Of a stretch of 64,000 bases of DNA, positions 1-13,237 are shown piece after piece. The stretch is taken from positions 38,682,099 to 38,746,098 of the forward strand of contig CM038470.1 in NCBI GenBank assembly GCA_021464415.1, given 5' to 3'. The notes beneath the pieces were generated by a model. It was not told the origin of the DNA. It did not search any database and saw only the letters and a program-made list of their open reading frames with translations. Origin of the DNA: Lonicera japonica. Its lineage: Eukaryota > Streptophyta > Magnoliopsida > Dipsacales > Caprifoliaceae. Position 1 is the stretch's first letter; each line of letters begins with the position of its first letter. Position numbers and translations under genes: made by a program.

Positions 1-2350
1 ACTACGATGAGGCACTACTTGTGTTTGTGTACATTGTTCAAATATTGAACATACTAATTCACTATCCACACGTTGTGCTGGTTCAAGAACCTACGTATTA
101 GTAATTTGTTCAAGATGTGCACAAGTATCGGCAATCCTCCCACTACGACTAGGTAATGGAATGTCGATATCCACTTACTGTGGTATTTCTTCTTGTACTA
201 AAGGTATAGATGAATTGTGCCATGTTTTTCTCTCCTCTTATTTCCACTACAACAACATTACTTCTGGGCTTATGGTCTATAATATAATCCTCTTCTAAGA
301 ATCTGGCATTGATAACAATAACCTTAAATTCTCAAGGATTATAAAATAAACCACCATTGATTCATTTTGGATACGTAACAAAGAAATACACTTCTATTCT
401 TGATTCCAACAAATCCGCATTACCTTTCAGCACATGTGCTAGACTACCCCATACCCGAATATGCCGCAGACTAGGCTTACGCGTAGTCCGCAATTCTATG
501 GGTATAGTAGGTACTGACTTTGATGGTACCAAGTTCAGAATATATACAGCTATTTCTAAAGTATATCCCCAAAAAAAATCAGGTAGGTCTAAATAACTCG
601 TCATAGATCTTACCATTTCTATAAGAGTCTTATTCCTTCTTTCTGCTACACCATCATGCTGTGGCATTCTCGGTGCAGACAACTGGGATGCAATCCCATT
701 CTCTAATAAGTATTCCTTGAACTATCCCAAGAGGTATTCACCACCACGATCTGATCGTAGTGACTTGATACATTTTCCTAGATGCTTCTCCGTTTCTGTC
801 TTGAATTCTTTGAATTTTTCAAAGACTTCAGACTTACGTTGCATTAAGTAAATGTATTTATACTTTAAATAATCATCTACAAATGTGATGAATACTCAAA
901 GCCTCCTCTAGTTTGGACATTCATGTGACCATACAAATCAGAGTGAACCAGTTTTAACTATTCTTTAGCGCTATAGCCTTTTGCCGAGAATGATCTCTTA
1001 GTCATTTTACTTTCTAAACAGGATTCACAAACTGGAAGTGCCTCCACTTCCAATGAACCTAATGGCCCATTTTTGACCAGTTTTTGAATTCTTTTTAGAT
1101 TAATATGACCGAGGCGTAAATGCCAAAAATACATTTGGTTCATTTTGAAGGTTCCTTTCTCTTAATTGGTAAACTATTAATGATATTCAATTCACTCAGT
1201 TGTAGTACTGACAAGTCAGGATTTAATAATGTAAAGATCAATCACTAATGTACCAGAACAAACAAACTATTTATTTTTTTCTAATGATAACTGATTTATC
1301 ATTAAAATAAATAAAATATTTGTCCTCAACCAATCTAGAAATAGAAATCAATTTCCTTCTAATGGAAGATACATATAGACATTACTTAATCATTAATATC
1401 CTATTCTGACTAAACTGAAGATAAATATCTTCTACTGCAACTGTTGTCACATTCGTATCTGCCCATATGTAAATTTTCTCTATTTTTAAGTTGTCTGGTT
1501 TCCTGGAACCCCTGCAAAGTATTGCAGACATGATTAGTGGCTCCCGAATCTACACACCCGGTACTGATAGATCGGATCACTAAACAAGATACAACAACAA
1601 ATAGATGAAATTTACATATGTTGTTATAACGGTTTAGGAAACATGGACAATCTTTCTTCAAATGCACTTTCTACTGACAGTGAAAACATTGGCCCATAGG
1701 CTTTTTCACTCCTCCTAGAGGTTCAGCGACTGCTGCATGCACTGCTCTTTGTGGGACTGTAGCTTATGCATTCTTCTTCTTCGTTTCTTGCTTTTAGGCA
1801 TAGAAGTTGAAGCTTTCTCAGCCACTAGAGTACTAGCCAGCTTACCAAGGAGTTCCTCAACTGTTTAGAATTCTTTAAGAAGTTCCAACAACGAATAAAG
1901 CTAATTCATGTTGTAATTATGTCAGAATCTCTTAAATAAATCCAGCAGCGACTGGAGAATGATATCGACCTGAGTTTCTCCATCGATTTCAACTCCAAAG
2001 ATCTCTTAGTTCATTTAGAAGACTGATCATCTTCAAAACAAAATCTTTAACTCGGGTTCCTTCAGTAATAATCGTGTTCATGAGGCATTTCGTCGAAACC
2101 TACCTTGCGACATGATCCTCAAAAATATCTTTGAGGTTCAGCATTATGTCGTAGGCGGTGGCAAAAAACTAATGCTAATGTTATAGCACATTTGACAAAA
2201 ATGCCAGAATGTAAAACCACGCCATCTCATCAGCCTTTTTCCACCTCCGGCAAGCCTGGATTTTCTCATCGGTCTCCCCCTTACCAGGTTTTGCTGGACA
2301 AGACTCAATGAGCACAAACTTGTACTCTTTAACAGTAAGCACAATGTTCA
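1..2350 (-). pseudogene. Ty1/copia retrotransposon gag-pol, decayed and cut by window edge
   Basis: Minus-strand remains read in the order expected for a copia polyprotein. At about 2340-1690 there is a gag with many stops (segments resembling VKEYKFVLIESCPAKPGK and MAWFYILAFLSNVL). A CCHC-like knuckle with a CFHC...HLKKDC pattern lies near 1650-1690. A protease-like SGATNHVCN stretch lies near 1540. The GAG-pre-integrase domain (WHLRLGHIN) is at about 958-1143 and the integrase core (MPQHDGVAERRNKTL) at about 362-682. Translation of 1-360 looks like the integrase-to-reverse-transcriptase linker, so reverse transcriptase and the 3' LTR would lie left of the window. Gag-protease-integrase before reverse transcriptase is the copia order. 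Frameshifts and stops throughout show it is dead. The lineage within copia is not resolved. Confidence 0.85.
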
Positions 2351-3860
2351 AGTTCCCTTTTTAGTCAATATAATTAGGTCCAATCAATATGTTTTGGTTG
2401 AGAATGATTAAAAGAGTTTGCCATTTTAAAACTTGAGAATCACATACAAATTATGATGGACAATAATAACTTTGAACACATATTTTAAATATGGTACCCT
2501 CTACCATTTCAAAAAGCGTTCGCCAGCAGCCTAAGACTTTGAACAATATGCCCCGTTAATGAGGTCGTCTATTATTCATTATTTCTTAGACAGATGTAAA
2601 CATATTAAATTTTACTATCTAGACAATCCTTTATCGTCAAGCAATAAATACTATCTTAGACAATCCTTTATTGTCAAGTAAAATTTAAATAGCCGACTTC
2701 CTTTGGTCCTACAAATAATAGTAGAGACTCAGTTGGAGAGCATACTATTATTTATATCTAAGTGTATACCATCATTTAATTTAGTCCAATGATTCTGCAA
2801 TTTATTCTCTCCGATATGGAGGTGAGCACTAAAACCCACACGAAAAATAAATCACATCATTTAAAATTATCAGTCACTGAAATTTGTACAATGATTCCAC
2901 AATCTATTCTTTCCGATATGGAGGTGAGCACTATAACACACACGAAGAATAAATTACATCATCTACAAACCAATGATGGAGACCGTGGGATTTTTATGTG
3001 AAAACATCCCTCACCCACTTAGTAATTAAAACATTATTTTTTGAGGGTTAAGAAAATTTTATATTAAATTCTAGTCAACTAAAATACAAGGGTATGAAAT
3101 ATAAAAGACATGTGTACTAAAATTATTTTGCTGTTTTTTTTTTAAAAAAAAAACTTATATTTTTCAATTACGCAAAATTTATATTTATATACCCTTTTTT
3201 AATTTGACAAGAACTAAACATAAAATAAAAGGTGATCTAGGTATGGTCATGTATCCATGTTGTCCAAAATTATAAAGAAATCTAATAATTAAACACATAT
3301 GACCAACACACAATCACACAAAGCATTAAATCATTCAATAATAAGAATAATTAAATCCCTACTATTATGGTCCAAGCTTCATCATCCCTAGTCTATTGAA
3401 AAACCTGTCAAGACCTACGTCGCCACTTCACTGACTATGTCGGGAATCAACCTTTGTGGAAACGCCTTCTTCAACGTTCTTTGTTAAAGAAACTGCAATC
3501 TTAGATACAAAGGTCCTATGCCTCCATTTAAGGAGTTCACACTTAAACTATTATATAAACTGTAAATAAAATTACATAGATCCTATGCCTCCTTTTAAGG
3601 AGTTCACAAATCTGATCTAAATTTAATTTACAACCATGAATAAAACCCAAATCATCATGCACATTAAAATTAACCACGAATAAAAAAAATTGTGGGATCC
3701 AATCACATAAAACATAACTATGTGACCATAATAGCGGGACAAGAACACTGCAAAACAAGGGTTAGCGAGTTCTACGTTCTATCCAACAATAACATGCATG
3801 AATATATTTAACTGGACAATATGGCTAGTTCAATCCATACGCAGTATCAAAGAAAACCAA
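2350..3860 (-). other. untranslated leader of the copia element; no gene seen
   Basis: AT-rich stretch between the gag remains and the primer binding site, consistent with a long 5' leader of the minus-strand copia element. It holds several short direct duplications but no convincing coding region. The short open frames at 2789-3001 and 3543-3758 have no family resemblance that I recognise. Confidence 0.5.
2787..2968. repeat. tandem direct duplication, about 102 bp unit, two copies
   Basis: The block beginning CAATGATTCTGCAATTTATT at 2787 recurs at 2889 with a few substitutions. Both copies contain CCGATATGGAGGTGAGCACT. A smaller direct repeat (TAGACAATCCTTTAT) lies at about 2617-2675. Confidence 0.8.
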
Positions 3861-3875
3861 TCCCTCTGATACCAA
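3861..3875 (-). other. primer binding site complementary to initiator tRNA-Met
   Basis: On the minus strand the sequence reads TTGGTATCAGAGGGA, containing the TGGTATCAGAG stretch that pairs with the 3' end of plant initiator tRNA-Met. It lies directly inside the LTR that begins at 3877 and upstream, in the minus direction, of the copia gag remains. This fixes the element's orientation. Confidence 0.85.
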
Positions 3876-3876
3876 T

Positions 3877-5349
3877 TGATGGAGACATAAATATAGGATC
3901 GTTTGATATTGCGTATAGATTGAACAAAAAAAACTTATGCTAAAACCCTATAAGAATAAAGGGATTTCACCTTTGTGTATCATGTAGAGGATCCATATGA
4001 GGAGACTAGGGTTTGAAAGCATCAGATTGCGAATTGGTCAGATTTTTTTAATTCTCGCAGGGCTACGAAAATTAATTTTTTTCACCACCGAAACGACTTC
4101 TGATCGTCCTAATTTTTCGCAAAATTATAATAACTTTGCGTTCCGAACCACATATCCAAAAATCAGCCCGATCCAACGGTGGGATCAAAGGTTACGATTG
4201 ATTTACAACTGCTGTGCCGAAAAACCTAAAGATCTTCTATCGTATTCCTTCCGCCATCAAATCTTGCACCGAGTGTGGGCTACGGTATCACCAAGATTTT
4301 CTCGTCTCTCAATAGAACAAACCCTAACTCATGAGAATTATTGTTATTATAAGAAGAGATTAGGCCGGTGTATATATAAGGCTACAATAGGGACCTTAAG
4401 GAGAAATAAGTGTTTGGGCTTTCTATGGAAAGTTGGATTCCTAATTCCACTATGAATTAGTTCCTTCCATAAGTTATAATTCACACCACTAAAGAATTAT
4501 AATTGCGCTCCCGTCCTTATCTCAAAATTATATTTCGAGCTCCTTATTATTAAATACTTATTATTGTCCCCACGTTAAGATTACAGATAACCGTCATTTA
4601 AATTAAATTACTGACAATTATATTTAAATGACTTTTTAATCCTTGAGCCTACCACTTAACTTATTTGACATGTCGGATTAACATAATCCACCTGCAGGGT
4701 TTGACATGATCAAAACTTATAAGTTTCTCAAGGGGCTATCATCAATCCCTATACCGGGACGTGGATTCCATCAATAATTAATATTCATCATACATATAGT
4801 GTCGTCATCCAATTCATGAAGATTATTGATCCATAAATGAATCTCACTCATATTGAGTCAAAACAACAAACACTACATATATATGTCTATTAATTATTTC
4901 AAAATTAAGAGCATAAGTAATCATAATAACCATGGGATTTTAAATTGTTTTATATAGTCAGTATAAAAACAATTAACCCAAACTGGTCCTATTCAATACA
5001 CACAAAGTGTACTAGCACAACGAGTTAAAACTATACCGTTTTCTGTAGTTAAGATAAACAACTAAAACTTGTGCTACAATCCTACCGATGGGTGTCCAAT
5101 TCCATCTAAGACTGTGAACCATTAAACTTATATTCCACAAGAACCGATGATAAGATCTTCTGTGTGTAAGTTATACTCTACACACCAAATCATCTACTAT
5201 ATGGAATAAAAGACACACATGCACAATATTTAAATAAATAATATAATGCAACCATTGCCCATACAGATTCTCATTAAAATAGCAAAACCAAGTTTATAAC
5301 ATATCCAAACCAACAAGAAAATTATGGCTCTTTGTATATCACTCTAACA
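3877..5349 (-). repeat. 5' LTR of the copia element (1.47 kb)
   Basis: On the plus strand the segment begins TGATGGAGAC next to the primer binding site and ends CACTCTAACA. On the element strand it therefore runs TGTTAGAGTG...TCTCCATCA, with the usual TG...CA ends. The inner end is fixed by the primer site. The outer end is inferred from the TG dinucleotide and from where the neighbouring repeat begins. The 152-codon open frame at 3997-4455 lies wholly inside the LTR and is not regarded as a gene. The matching 3' LTR is outside the window, so target-site duplications cannot be checked. Confidence 0.7.
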
Positions 5350-8300
5350 ATATGACTATCATATGATGATGGAAACTATTGTTGTTAAACTATATACACC
5401 ATGGGATATGGGTTTGGATTTGTTGAAGTTTATGTGGCATAAATTGTTTCAAATACTTATGGCATGAATACATATATTGCATTCTTATTGTGTCAATTAA
5501 AGTTTGACATCCTCATGGCAAGCTCGGGAACTCCCTTATGGCATATGGCTCATTTGTTTATCTTATGAAGAGCTCATTTCTCGTAATATAATATAGAGGG
5601 CTTATAATGCCATTGGGGATATTCTTGGAAATGATGTGAACTCAGAACGGATAATATTGTCATATTGTTGTGTTCTCCCGACAGAATGGGAGGGGAATTG
5701 TAGATCATATAGTACTTGCCGGAATAGGAAAATAGGTAGGGCCCGGTGCCCTTGGATTGAAAATTCCTAAACCCCTGGGGGAGCCATGTTTGGCCGCCTA
5801 TAAGCCATCGGTGAGGAGTCTGGGAACCTAGGCAATTGGCAAGGCATTATGGATTCTATTGGTGGTTGTGTTCTTGTGAAATGGGAACGGTTGGTTCCAT
5901 TATATCATTGTGATGATATTGCCTTTCTTGCGGCGATGGACTACATTCTCTTATCCACAGATCATATTATCTCTTACGAGGTAAATGGTTGACACGGGAG
6001 GTAACTTGCATTAGCACGTGAATGCATTGTTTTAATAACTATCATTTTAATTTGTAATGTCAAACAAGTATGATTAGATAATGCATTGTTATACACATAA
6101 TTTTTTTAGATACCATGACACTTATTTCTCCCCACCCCCCCACTGAGCAAATAGCTCACACCGTTTTCTAAAACAATATAGGTGTTTAGGAGTCCAGTGA
6201 GGACAAGGAAGTGACGGGACCGGGATCGAAATAGAGGCTCTGATACATCTACATTTTTTCATGTTTGTGTTATCATGGGAAGCCACGGCTGTAACACCCC
6301 TGCCTTAATATACAGGACAACACCCGTAATTAAGACCTAGAGTGTTAGTAACCCATCTTAGATTGACTAAAATGGGTATATATGTAAATACATAAAGAAA
6401 TTCAAATAGTAATATCATGCGTGTTAACAATATTTTCATAATCGTACTGATGATGATAGTACCGTACATAAACATGCATACATGCATACAACCGTGACAC
6501 AAAACCAATTAAATAAGTTCAAGCAATATATAACACTTCGGGCTAGTCGGGGCTTCCCAAGATAACATATACACAACAAATTGATGAATCCGTATCAGAG
6601 CTCTCTATTTCGATCCCGAACCCGTCGTCTTACTAACATCACACATCCCCTGTGTACCTGTAATAGTTACAAAACGGGGTGAGCTCACAGCTCAGTAGGG
6701 GGGGGGGTGAAGGGCATATATTAAAAAAAATAGGTTTATAAACTTATCTTTCAAACCACGTGTAATTCATTAATATCAACAAGAACCATGTTCATCAATT
6801 GAATACGCATGGACGTGCTAATGCAATTTACCTCCCGTGTCAACTGATTACCATACCGTAGAGAGCCTGAGCTGTAAGTATATTCTCATGCCACCGAGAT
6901 GTCGAATCATCAAGCTGATACCCTGGGATCAATTGTCCCGATCCCATATGAATATAGATAGCAACAGTCCTGAGACCAATCATCCCGATCCTATATAAGC
7001 ATTGATAACAATCAAACTGTAGTGCCTTGCCAATTTGCCTAGGTTCCCGGACTCCACACCGGTGGCTTATAGGCTGCCAAACATTGCTCCCCCAGAGGTT
7101 TAGTGCTTTTCAACCCAAGGGCACCGGGCCCTGCCTATTTTTCCCATCCCGGCAAGCACTATGAAAACAGATATTCACATCACCCTTGGTCATCCACGAC
7201 CAAGTACAACCATTTCCAAGAGATCAATCAACCAATCATATCCGATAAGACAATATCAAGATAAAAATGAAGCTTCCATGGATTTCCATGACATGTACCC
7301 TCCGAACAGATATATATATATATAGATATAAATGAGCTCTTAGCATCATAATAAGAGATAAATGCCCATTCGGTAGGCCATAAGGGAATTTGAGCTTGCT
7401 GAAGAATCTTCAAGACTGCGGTTGACACAAAAATGATGCACAACATGCATACATGCTCTTTATGACAACTAAAAACAACACATGCCACTTAAACTTCATT
7501 CATCATGTATCCATGTTCCTTAGTATATACATAATCCATTTACAAATCCATTTGAATATCGCCAAGCATGTATATCTAACGAACATCACTCACAAGTCTA
7601 TATTACATAAATGTTAAGTTCAAATGACATATCTTGTTACAAATCACATGCTCATGGTTTTATGAATCATAAAACATCATCATCCTCATTAAATATCCTC
7701 CAATAATAACTTAATTAAAATTCTTAATCATTAAATATTAACATAGTAAACCAATTCATTAACCAAATGAATTTACTCAAATTATGGAGTGGACTTTGGA
7801 ATATTTAAGAAAATATTCAAAATTCCCGCGTAGGAATCAATACCGCATACCAATCTTGTAAAATTCACCAAAAATTCATTCCTTATCCTTTCAGGTAATT
7901 CCAAAGCCATAAGTTAGGAATTAAACTATATTTTAAAATACATACTTGATACTTCACTTTTATCATTACCAATCTGCCCATATTTAATCAAAACAGTGGC
8001 CAAAATATGTTATTTAACTACCGATTTCAATAATCGAGCAAGAACCCAACATATGTGTATAAACCTATTTGAAAACATATAAACAAGTTTATTAAGTTTC
8101 AAAAACCAAGAAAATACCCCTACCTCAGTTTATGCGTGAGAAAGAAGAAAGAAATTTGTTGCTTCAAGCCTTCCCCAAAGAACCCTCAAGGTAGAAGACG
8201 ATGAATAGGAAGCTAGGAGGTGATTCGGATGTTTTTCGATGTTTAATCCTTCGATCGGGAGTGAAAATAGGTAAGAGACGATCAAAAACACCTATCTTTC

Positions 8301-9197
8301 TCTCTCTAGAACTCTCTAGAGTTTAGTAGAAGTGGCTGGTTCGAAAATGGTTGAAAAATGGCTTAAAACGAGCTAAACCCGACTTTAAGTCGGTTGCTAC
8401 AGTAACCGCGCAAATATTTTTTTTTTTCTGGAGCACTGTTTTTGTTTTAGCCATAACTTTTGACTCGGAACTCCGATTGATGCGTTCTGTATGTACACGG
8501 AAAGGTATTTCAAAGGTCTACAACTTCCTAAGAGGAAGTTTTCCCAAATTATGGACTCATTTTTCCCAGAAATTTACCGAAGACAGCGCTCTGCCGAACG
8601 CTATCAAACCACTAGAATTTAGCGACGCGCCTACTTCGCGCCCTGTTTTCACCCACGAGGAGTGCGAATTAGCTTTCGGGCAAAACACGAAAGTTGTAGA
8701 ATGATGCAAATACTAGACATAAGCCCGAGCGAAACTTCAATCGGATAAGTAACGGAAGAATTACGATAGCTCAAATTAACGAATCACAAAGAACCCAAAA
8801 CTTCCTATTTACCAACCGAAATTAATTCAGACCACCCGAATCACTAAAAGATCACTTACATGAGTGTAAAGAAACCTAACACAACATACTTAATATTAAT
8901 ATGAACACGTGATGTTACAACGACTATCCCTTAGCTTTGTATATTATGTTGAGATTCTTGAACCTGGTTTTATATAACCGTGAAAGCACATATGAGTATT
9001 TATATACAGAGCCATCATCTTCTATATTTTGTTGATTGACACGTGTGGTTTTGTAATTCACGCTTGTTTAACACGTGATATGGGGGTTGTTAGATTCTTT
9101 ATTTATATTTAAATCCATTTTAGTTATTCTAAGATGGGTTAGTAACGCTCTAGATCTTAATTGCGATTATTATCCCGGTAATTAAGGCGGGCGTGTT
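5350..9197 (-). repeat. LTR of the TGTAACACC family, minus strand, split by an opposite-strand solo LTR
   Basis: The outer part (about 5350-6289) is an inverted, diverged copy of about 6540-7520. Matching landmarks include the GGGCCCGGTGCCC region, the TAGCACG/CGTGCTA blocks and the GATCGAAATAGAGGCTCTGATAC block. The remaining 5' end is at 8920-9197. There the minus strand starts TCTAACACG and contains CCCATCTTAGAATAAC, matching the 5' part of the solo LTR at 6290. The two parts are separated by the solo LTR at 6290-8919. The first bases TCTAACACG look like a decayed TGTAACACC. The LTR is truncated on the left near the copia LTR. Confidence 0.65.
6290..8919 (+). mobile_element. solo LTR, TGTAACACC family (2.63 kb)
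   Basis: It starts TGTAACACCCC and ends GATGTTACA, giving a 7-bp inverted terminal pair TGTAACA/TGTTACA. It is flanked by ACGGC (6285-6289) and ACGAC (8920-8924), a 5-bp target-site duplication with one mismatch. No gag, protease or pol can be seen inside. The 117-codon frame at 8351-8704 has no recognised domain. Plant LTRs of this length and start sequence are common in Ty3/gypsy chromoviruses, but that lineage is inference. The host site is an older minus-strand LTR of the same family. Confidence 0.75.
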
Positions 9198-11403
9198 AGA
9201 TTACACCTTTCCGATTCTACTATTTCATATATATATATACAATTTATTTAACGCTTTAGTTTATGCATATAGTGCAATTTTCTCTATAGATTATTAGAGA
9301 TCAATGGTGGATATTGAGGCTACAATTTTAGTAGGAATTAACTTTTACTAAGGTAATAAATGTAATGTTTTATTTTAGTTAACTTCCAACATCTATTAAA
9401 AAGTAATATATTATGTGGTTTTGTTTTAGGTAAATGCTAGGGCTTAATTTATTTATTTAAATTTTTTTCCTTTTTTATCATTTCTAACTATCTCTCTTTA
9501 TGGCTATCCGTTTGCCTCACAACCATTGAAATGTGTTGTAATCATGGACAATTACTAATAATCGTCAATAGTACAATTAGCATGTGTGATGATAATAATA
9601 ACGATGTCATAAGCATAAATAACTTGTATAAACATAGATAGCAATGTGGGCATAACATTCTTGTTTTCTCTATTCAACTCTGTTTTCTTATTTTACATCA
9701 ACTTAATTGTTCTATCGCGATTTATGCATTTTAAATAAAGATTATGAAAGATGGCACATACTGGCTCTTTTGTGTTTTAAGACGCCAACCAATTAAATAT
9801 ATCAAATTAAAGCATTGCCTAACTTACTCCTACTAGGGGCGCAATTACCCATCACATGCTCATCAAAATCAGATAAAATAGCCATTACAATAAATATCAA
9901 ATTCAACTAAAATAACCGTTCCAATGAATATCTTTTCCCAAACTGTGGGAGATGAGACACATAAACTAATAGAAACCAGTTTTAAATAACCCAAGTTCTC
10001 AACCAAACATGGTTGGCTCAGTTATTATGGTTTATTGAACGCAGAGGCAGCCTTATGCTTTCTTTATTTTTATTTTTTTGCTCACAAGCTAGAGGCGGCC
10101 TTATGCTATATAGAGCCCTAATTAGGCAAGCTTTTGTAAGTAGAAATTTTCTTAATACATAGTTTAATTTTTAATAATTTATCATTATATAATTATTGTG
10201 ATAAATATTCCCTTACATAAATATCTAAAAAAAAAGGAAAGAATGGATTTTAGTTTATGACAATGTTAGTTACATTTATTTTTCTTATTTACAGTGCTTT
10301 GATTTTGCCAAAAATGACTAATTTTAGTTTTTGTGGAATCTCAAAGAAAAATAAAAAATCATTGATGGAAAAAGATTCAAATATGTAACTTATATATTTG
10401 CATGAACATAAAATAGTAAACTGCAAATGAGTAGAAAACCCCCTCCATGAGAATGTTTTTTGAGAAAAATTCATGGAATAATATTTTTTTTTTAAAATAA
10501 GTGCCTATTTTTAAATCTTATTATTGTAGATTCCCTCTGTTTATGAATTGTGTTCTAAAATGAGACATTTCACTAAAATTGTGTTTTCTTTTGTGCGAAC
10601 CTTTGCACAAATTTGTGTTTCATGCCAACTTAACTTTGCAATCCAAATATTTTTTTTTAAATATCTTTTAAAGAATTCTTTTTAAATACTTGGTATGCTT
10701 AACGGATAAAAATGCTCTAAAAAAGAAAAAAAAATTGAGTTAGTTGCCAAGTAAACGCCACAGCAGCGTATTGGCATCAACATGTTAGCCCCATGGATTG
10801 CCTTTAACGGTCTTACTACTTGTGAGTGACCGATTGACCAAAATGAAAACAAGTAAAAAGTAAACTATCAGTTTTGTCAAAAAAAAGTAGGATAATCGAA
10901 GTGTAAATGTAGAAGAATACGTTGCATATTCTTTTAATTAGCCATTGTATTTAGTTATACATATATGCATTGATGCAAGTACAGGTCTCAATCTAAGTCA
11001 TGTCTAGATCAACCATCCAATACTTACTAATTTCGATATCCGTTTAGTGCTAGACATTTTGAGGAACTTTAAATTGTTAGATTCAAATAAAGTCTCAGAA
11101 TTCATCCTCTTAAGAGTTTGAATCACATGATGCTACAAGTTGAAAATACAAATTTTGCTGTCATATTACAAGATGCTACACTGGAAATTATAGAGTTTGC
11201 ATTTAAGTCAGATTACAAGATGCTATACTTGAATTTACAGTGTTGCAATTAAAGGAAAACACTAAAACTACAATTTTTCATTTAAGAAAAACGGAAAAAC
11301 TAGCTTGAACCAATGGTCCTCGAGTGTTTGACATGGATTCTACAAATTTGGAGTCAATTTGTCAGACCATTCATTATTTCTTCTAAAAAGGGTCCTATTA
11401 GAC

Positions 11404-11512
11404 CTATTCCTGGATATAACCATCAAGATTCTTAGAAGATTTCCATTAGATTCCATTTTAGAATGCCAAAGGGCATGTAAAAAGTGGCAGCCCGCCCACA
11501 ATACGATCCGGT
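11404..11512 (+). pseudogene. F-box domain relic, copy A
   Basis: After a 2-base loss relative to copy B at about 11412, the plus strand reads ITIKILRRFPLDSILECQ followed by RACKKWQ. This is the N-terminal part of an F-box motif, which binds the SKP1 subunit of SCF ubiquitin ligases. A stop follows shortly after and no F-box-associated or kelch repeats can be seen. The frameshift and lack of any C-terminal domain mark it as a pseudogene. Confidence 0.6.
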
Positions 11513-11694
11513 GAACGAAACTCTATATTGGATGGTCAATCGTAACAAGGTCGACTAAAATTTGCTTCTTCCAATTGGTGGTTGCCATTCTTTTGCCACC
11601 AAGTTTAGCAAACTCAGCTAGGACGGTTTATATTGCTTTTAGGGCAGCTATTTCTGTCCCAAATGCATATTTTTCTTGAAGTACCATTTGTATA

Positions 11695-11786
11695 TTTCGT
11701 TGTGCTTGATTGAAATATCATGAACAATGACTTGAACAGTTGAACACTGTTTCAAAAGTTGTTACAAAACTTGAGAATGCAGCAAC
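11695..11786 (-). pseudogene. exon relic of an unrecognised tandem gene, copy A
   Basis: The minus strand has CAG before GTTGCTGCATTCTCAAGT and a GTACTTCAAG donor-like end. It is the counterpart of the copy B exon at 17590-17683. In copy A the conceptual frame starts VAAFSSFVTTFETVF and then runs into a stop, so this copy is broken. It is probably the same gene as the relics at 12014-12091 and 13178-13237. The function is unknown. Confidence 0.35.
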
Positions 11787-12013
11787 CTGTCAAACAAATA
11801 GAATGATATTTAATATAGAAAAATAAAAAAAATTAAGATACTGAGTGACAAATAAAGAACAGAGACTTCACATAAACATTTCGACAAGAAGTTTATCTAC
11901 GTAAATACAAGATTATGAATCCAATATCTGGCTGAACACAATACTGATGGCAAACAAGTGTTAATTTAGAATTTATTGGAAGATCTTTTCAAGGTAAGAA
12001 TTGACACACTCAC

Positions 12014-12091
12014 GCCAGCACCCTGATTCATCAAAGAAGTAGATACGGATTTAGCAGCAAATATATATTGGAACCTCTCTTCTAATGCCAA
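12014..12091 (-). pseudogene. exon relic of an unrecognised tandem gene (LALEERF exon), copy A
   Basis: A 78-nt minus-strand segment lies between an AG acceptor (CTAAAAG) and a GTGAGT donor. It translates to LALEERFQYIFAAKSVSTS then LMNQGAG in one frame. Copy B at about 17908-17986 keeps the same frame with conservative changes but has AC in place of the acceptor AG. Conservation of frame and splice sites between copies suggests a former coding exon. I do not recognise the protein family. Confidence 0.4.
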
Positions 12092-13177
12092 CTTTTAGTT
12101 GTGATCAATATCTTTGCGACGATATAGAAAATAGTTTAATTGTGCACAAAACATAAGCTAAAATAAATATAAAATTAAGGAATATTTTTTTCGTTTACAT
12201 GGAATCATTTTTGCCTATATCAAATTGATAGTTTAATTAGTTCAACTGGTAAACAAAAAAATGAAATTGGATTATAAGATTTTCTGTGAAAGTATATATA
12301 TACAAGTTAATAAAAGAAAGTAGACAAAGGAATTTCAACAAAGAGGGTTGGATATAGTTTCAGTGTTTACAAATCTGGAACTAACAGACATAAAATGACC
12401 TAAGCATATATCCAGTGGCATAGCAAGAAAATATGGTTAGTGGGGTCACTAAATTATGTATCGAAATACGATTAGTGGGATCATTAAATAATACATTGCC
12501 AAATCTCACACTAATTGTAATGATTAAATTATTAATCAAAAATTTACTCAAAAAAAATTATTAATCGAAAATAATGAGAAAGAGCAAAGGTAATTGGCCC
12601 AAAAAAGAACAATCCAATAACAAGTGTAAAAAAATATCCAATCACTCATAACTTTCATGAAGGCTTTGATATTGAAGAGTATATTTGTGGTCAAAATACA
12701 TTTAAGATACAATTTTTGAACAATTTTTTTGTTGAATACCATTTTTTATGGAAAATATTTTTGAGACACATTTCATATATGTTTTTTAAATTTGACCCCA
12801 CAATCCAATAATTATTTTTTTGTTGAACAATTTTTCACACTTTCTCTAAATTTAAGTGGTGTCTAATATATACACCAATCTGAATCTATCTAAAATTTAC
12901 CCTATTTAATTGTTTATCTTAAATTTTAGTTGGGGGTCATTGGACCCCATATCTGCACATGGCCACGCCCCTCTAAGCATTTACAGAAATCATGGGATAA
13001 CAATTTCATTTTTCATATTTTATTGCAGATTTCGTAAACATAATTGAGTATGACAGAGAGCTAATTATTATTTTTCCGGAGTGATTTGAAGGTGAAATTT
13101 TTTATTTTTAAAAAAATTTAGAATTACATAGTTAAAGCAGACTAGAAAAAGAACAAAAGAGAAGTGGTAATATCTAC

Positions 13178-13237
13178 CCCATTTTCATAGATCCCGAGTC
13201 CGGAGAAGTAGTCCTCCGCCCCATATTCATCACCCAT
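13178..13237 (-). pseudogene. candidate first exon of an unrecognised tandem gene, copy A
   Basis: The minus strand has ATG followed by 20 codons beginning MGDEYGAEDYFSG, then GTAGAT as a splice donor. The same start, length and donor recur at 18380-18439 and 22302-22364. Upstream, on the right, are pyrimidine and AAACCCTAGTAACCC motifs and a TATATA stretch near 13870, compatible with a plant promoter. The downstream exons are probably the relics at 12014-12091 and 11695-11786. The product is not recognised. Confidence 0.4.

Noticed and set aside
3997..4455. 152-codon open frame as a gene
   Set aside because: It lies entirely within the copia LTR and shows no domain; part of it recurs as noncoding sequence at 25.1 kb.
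8351..8704. 117-codon frame inside the solo LTR
   Set aside because: No recognisable domain, inside LTR boundaries defined by a target duplication.
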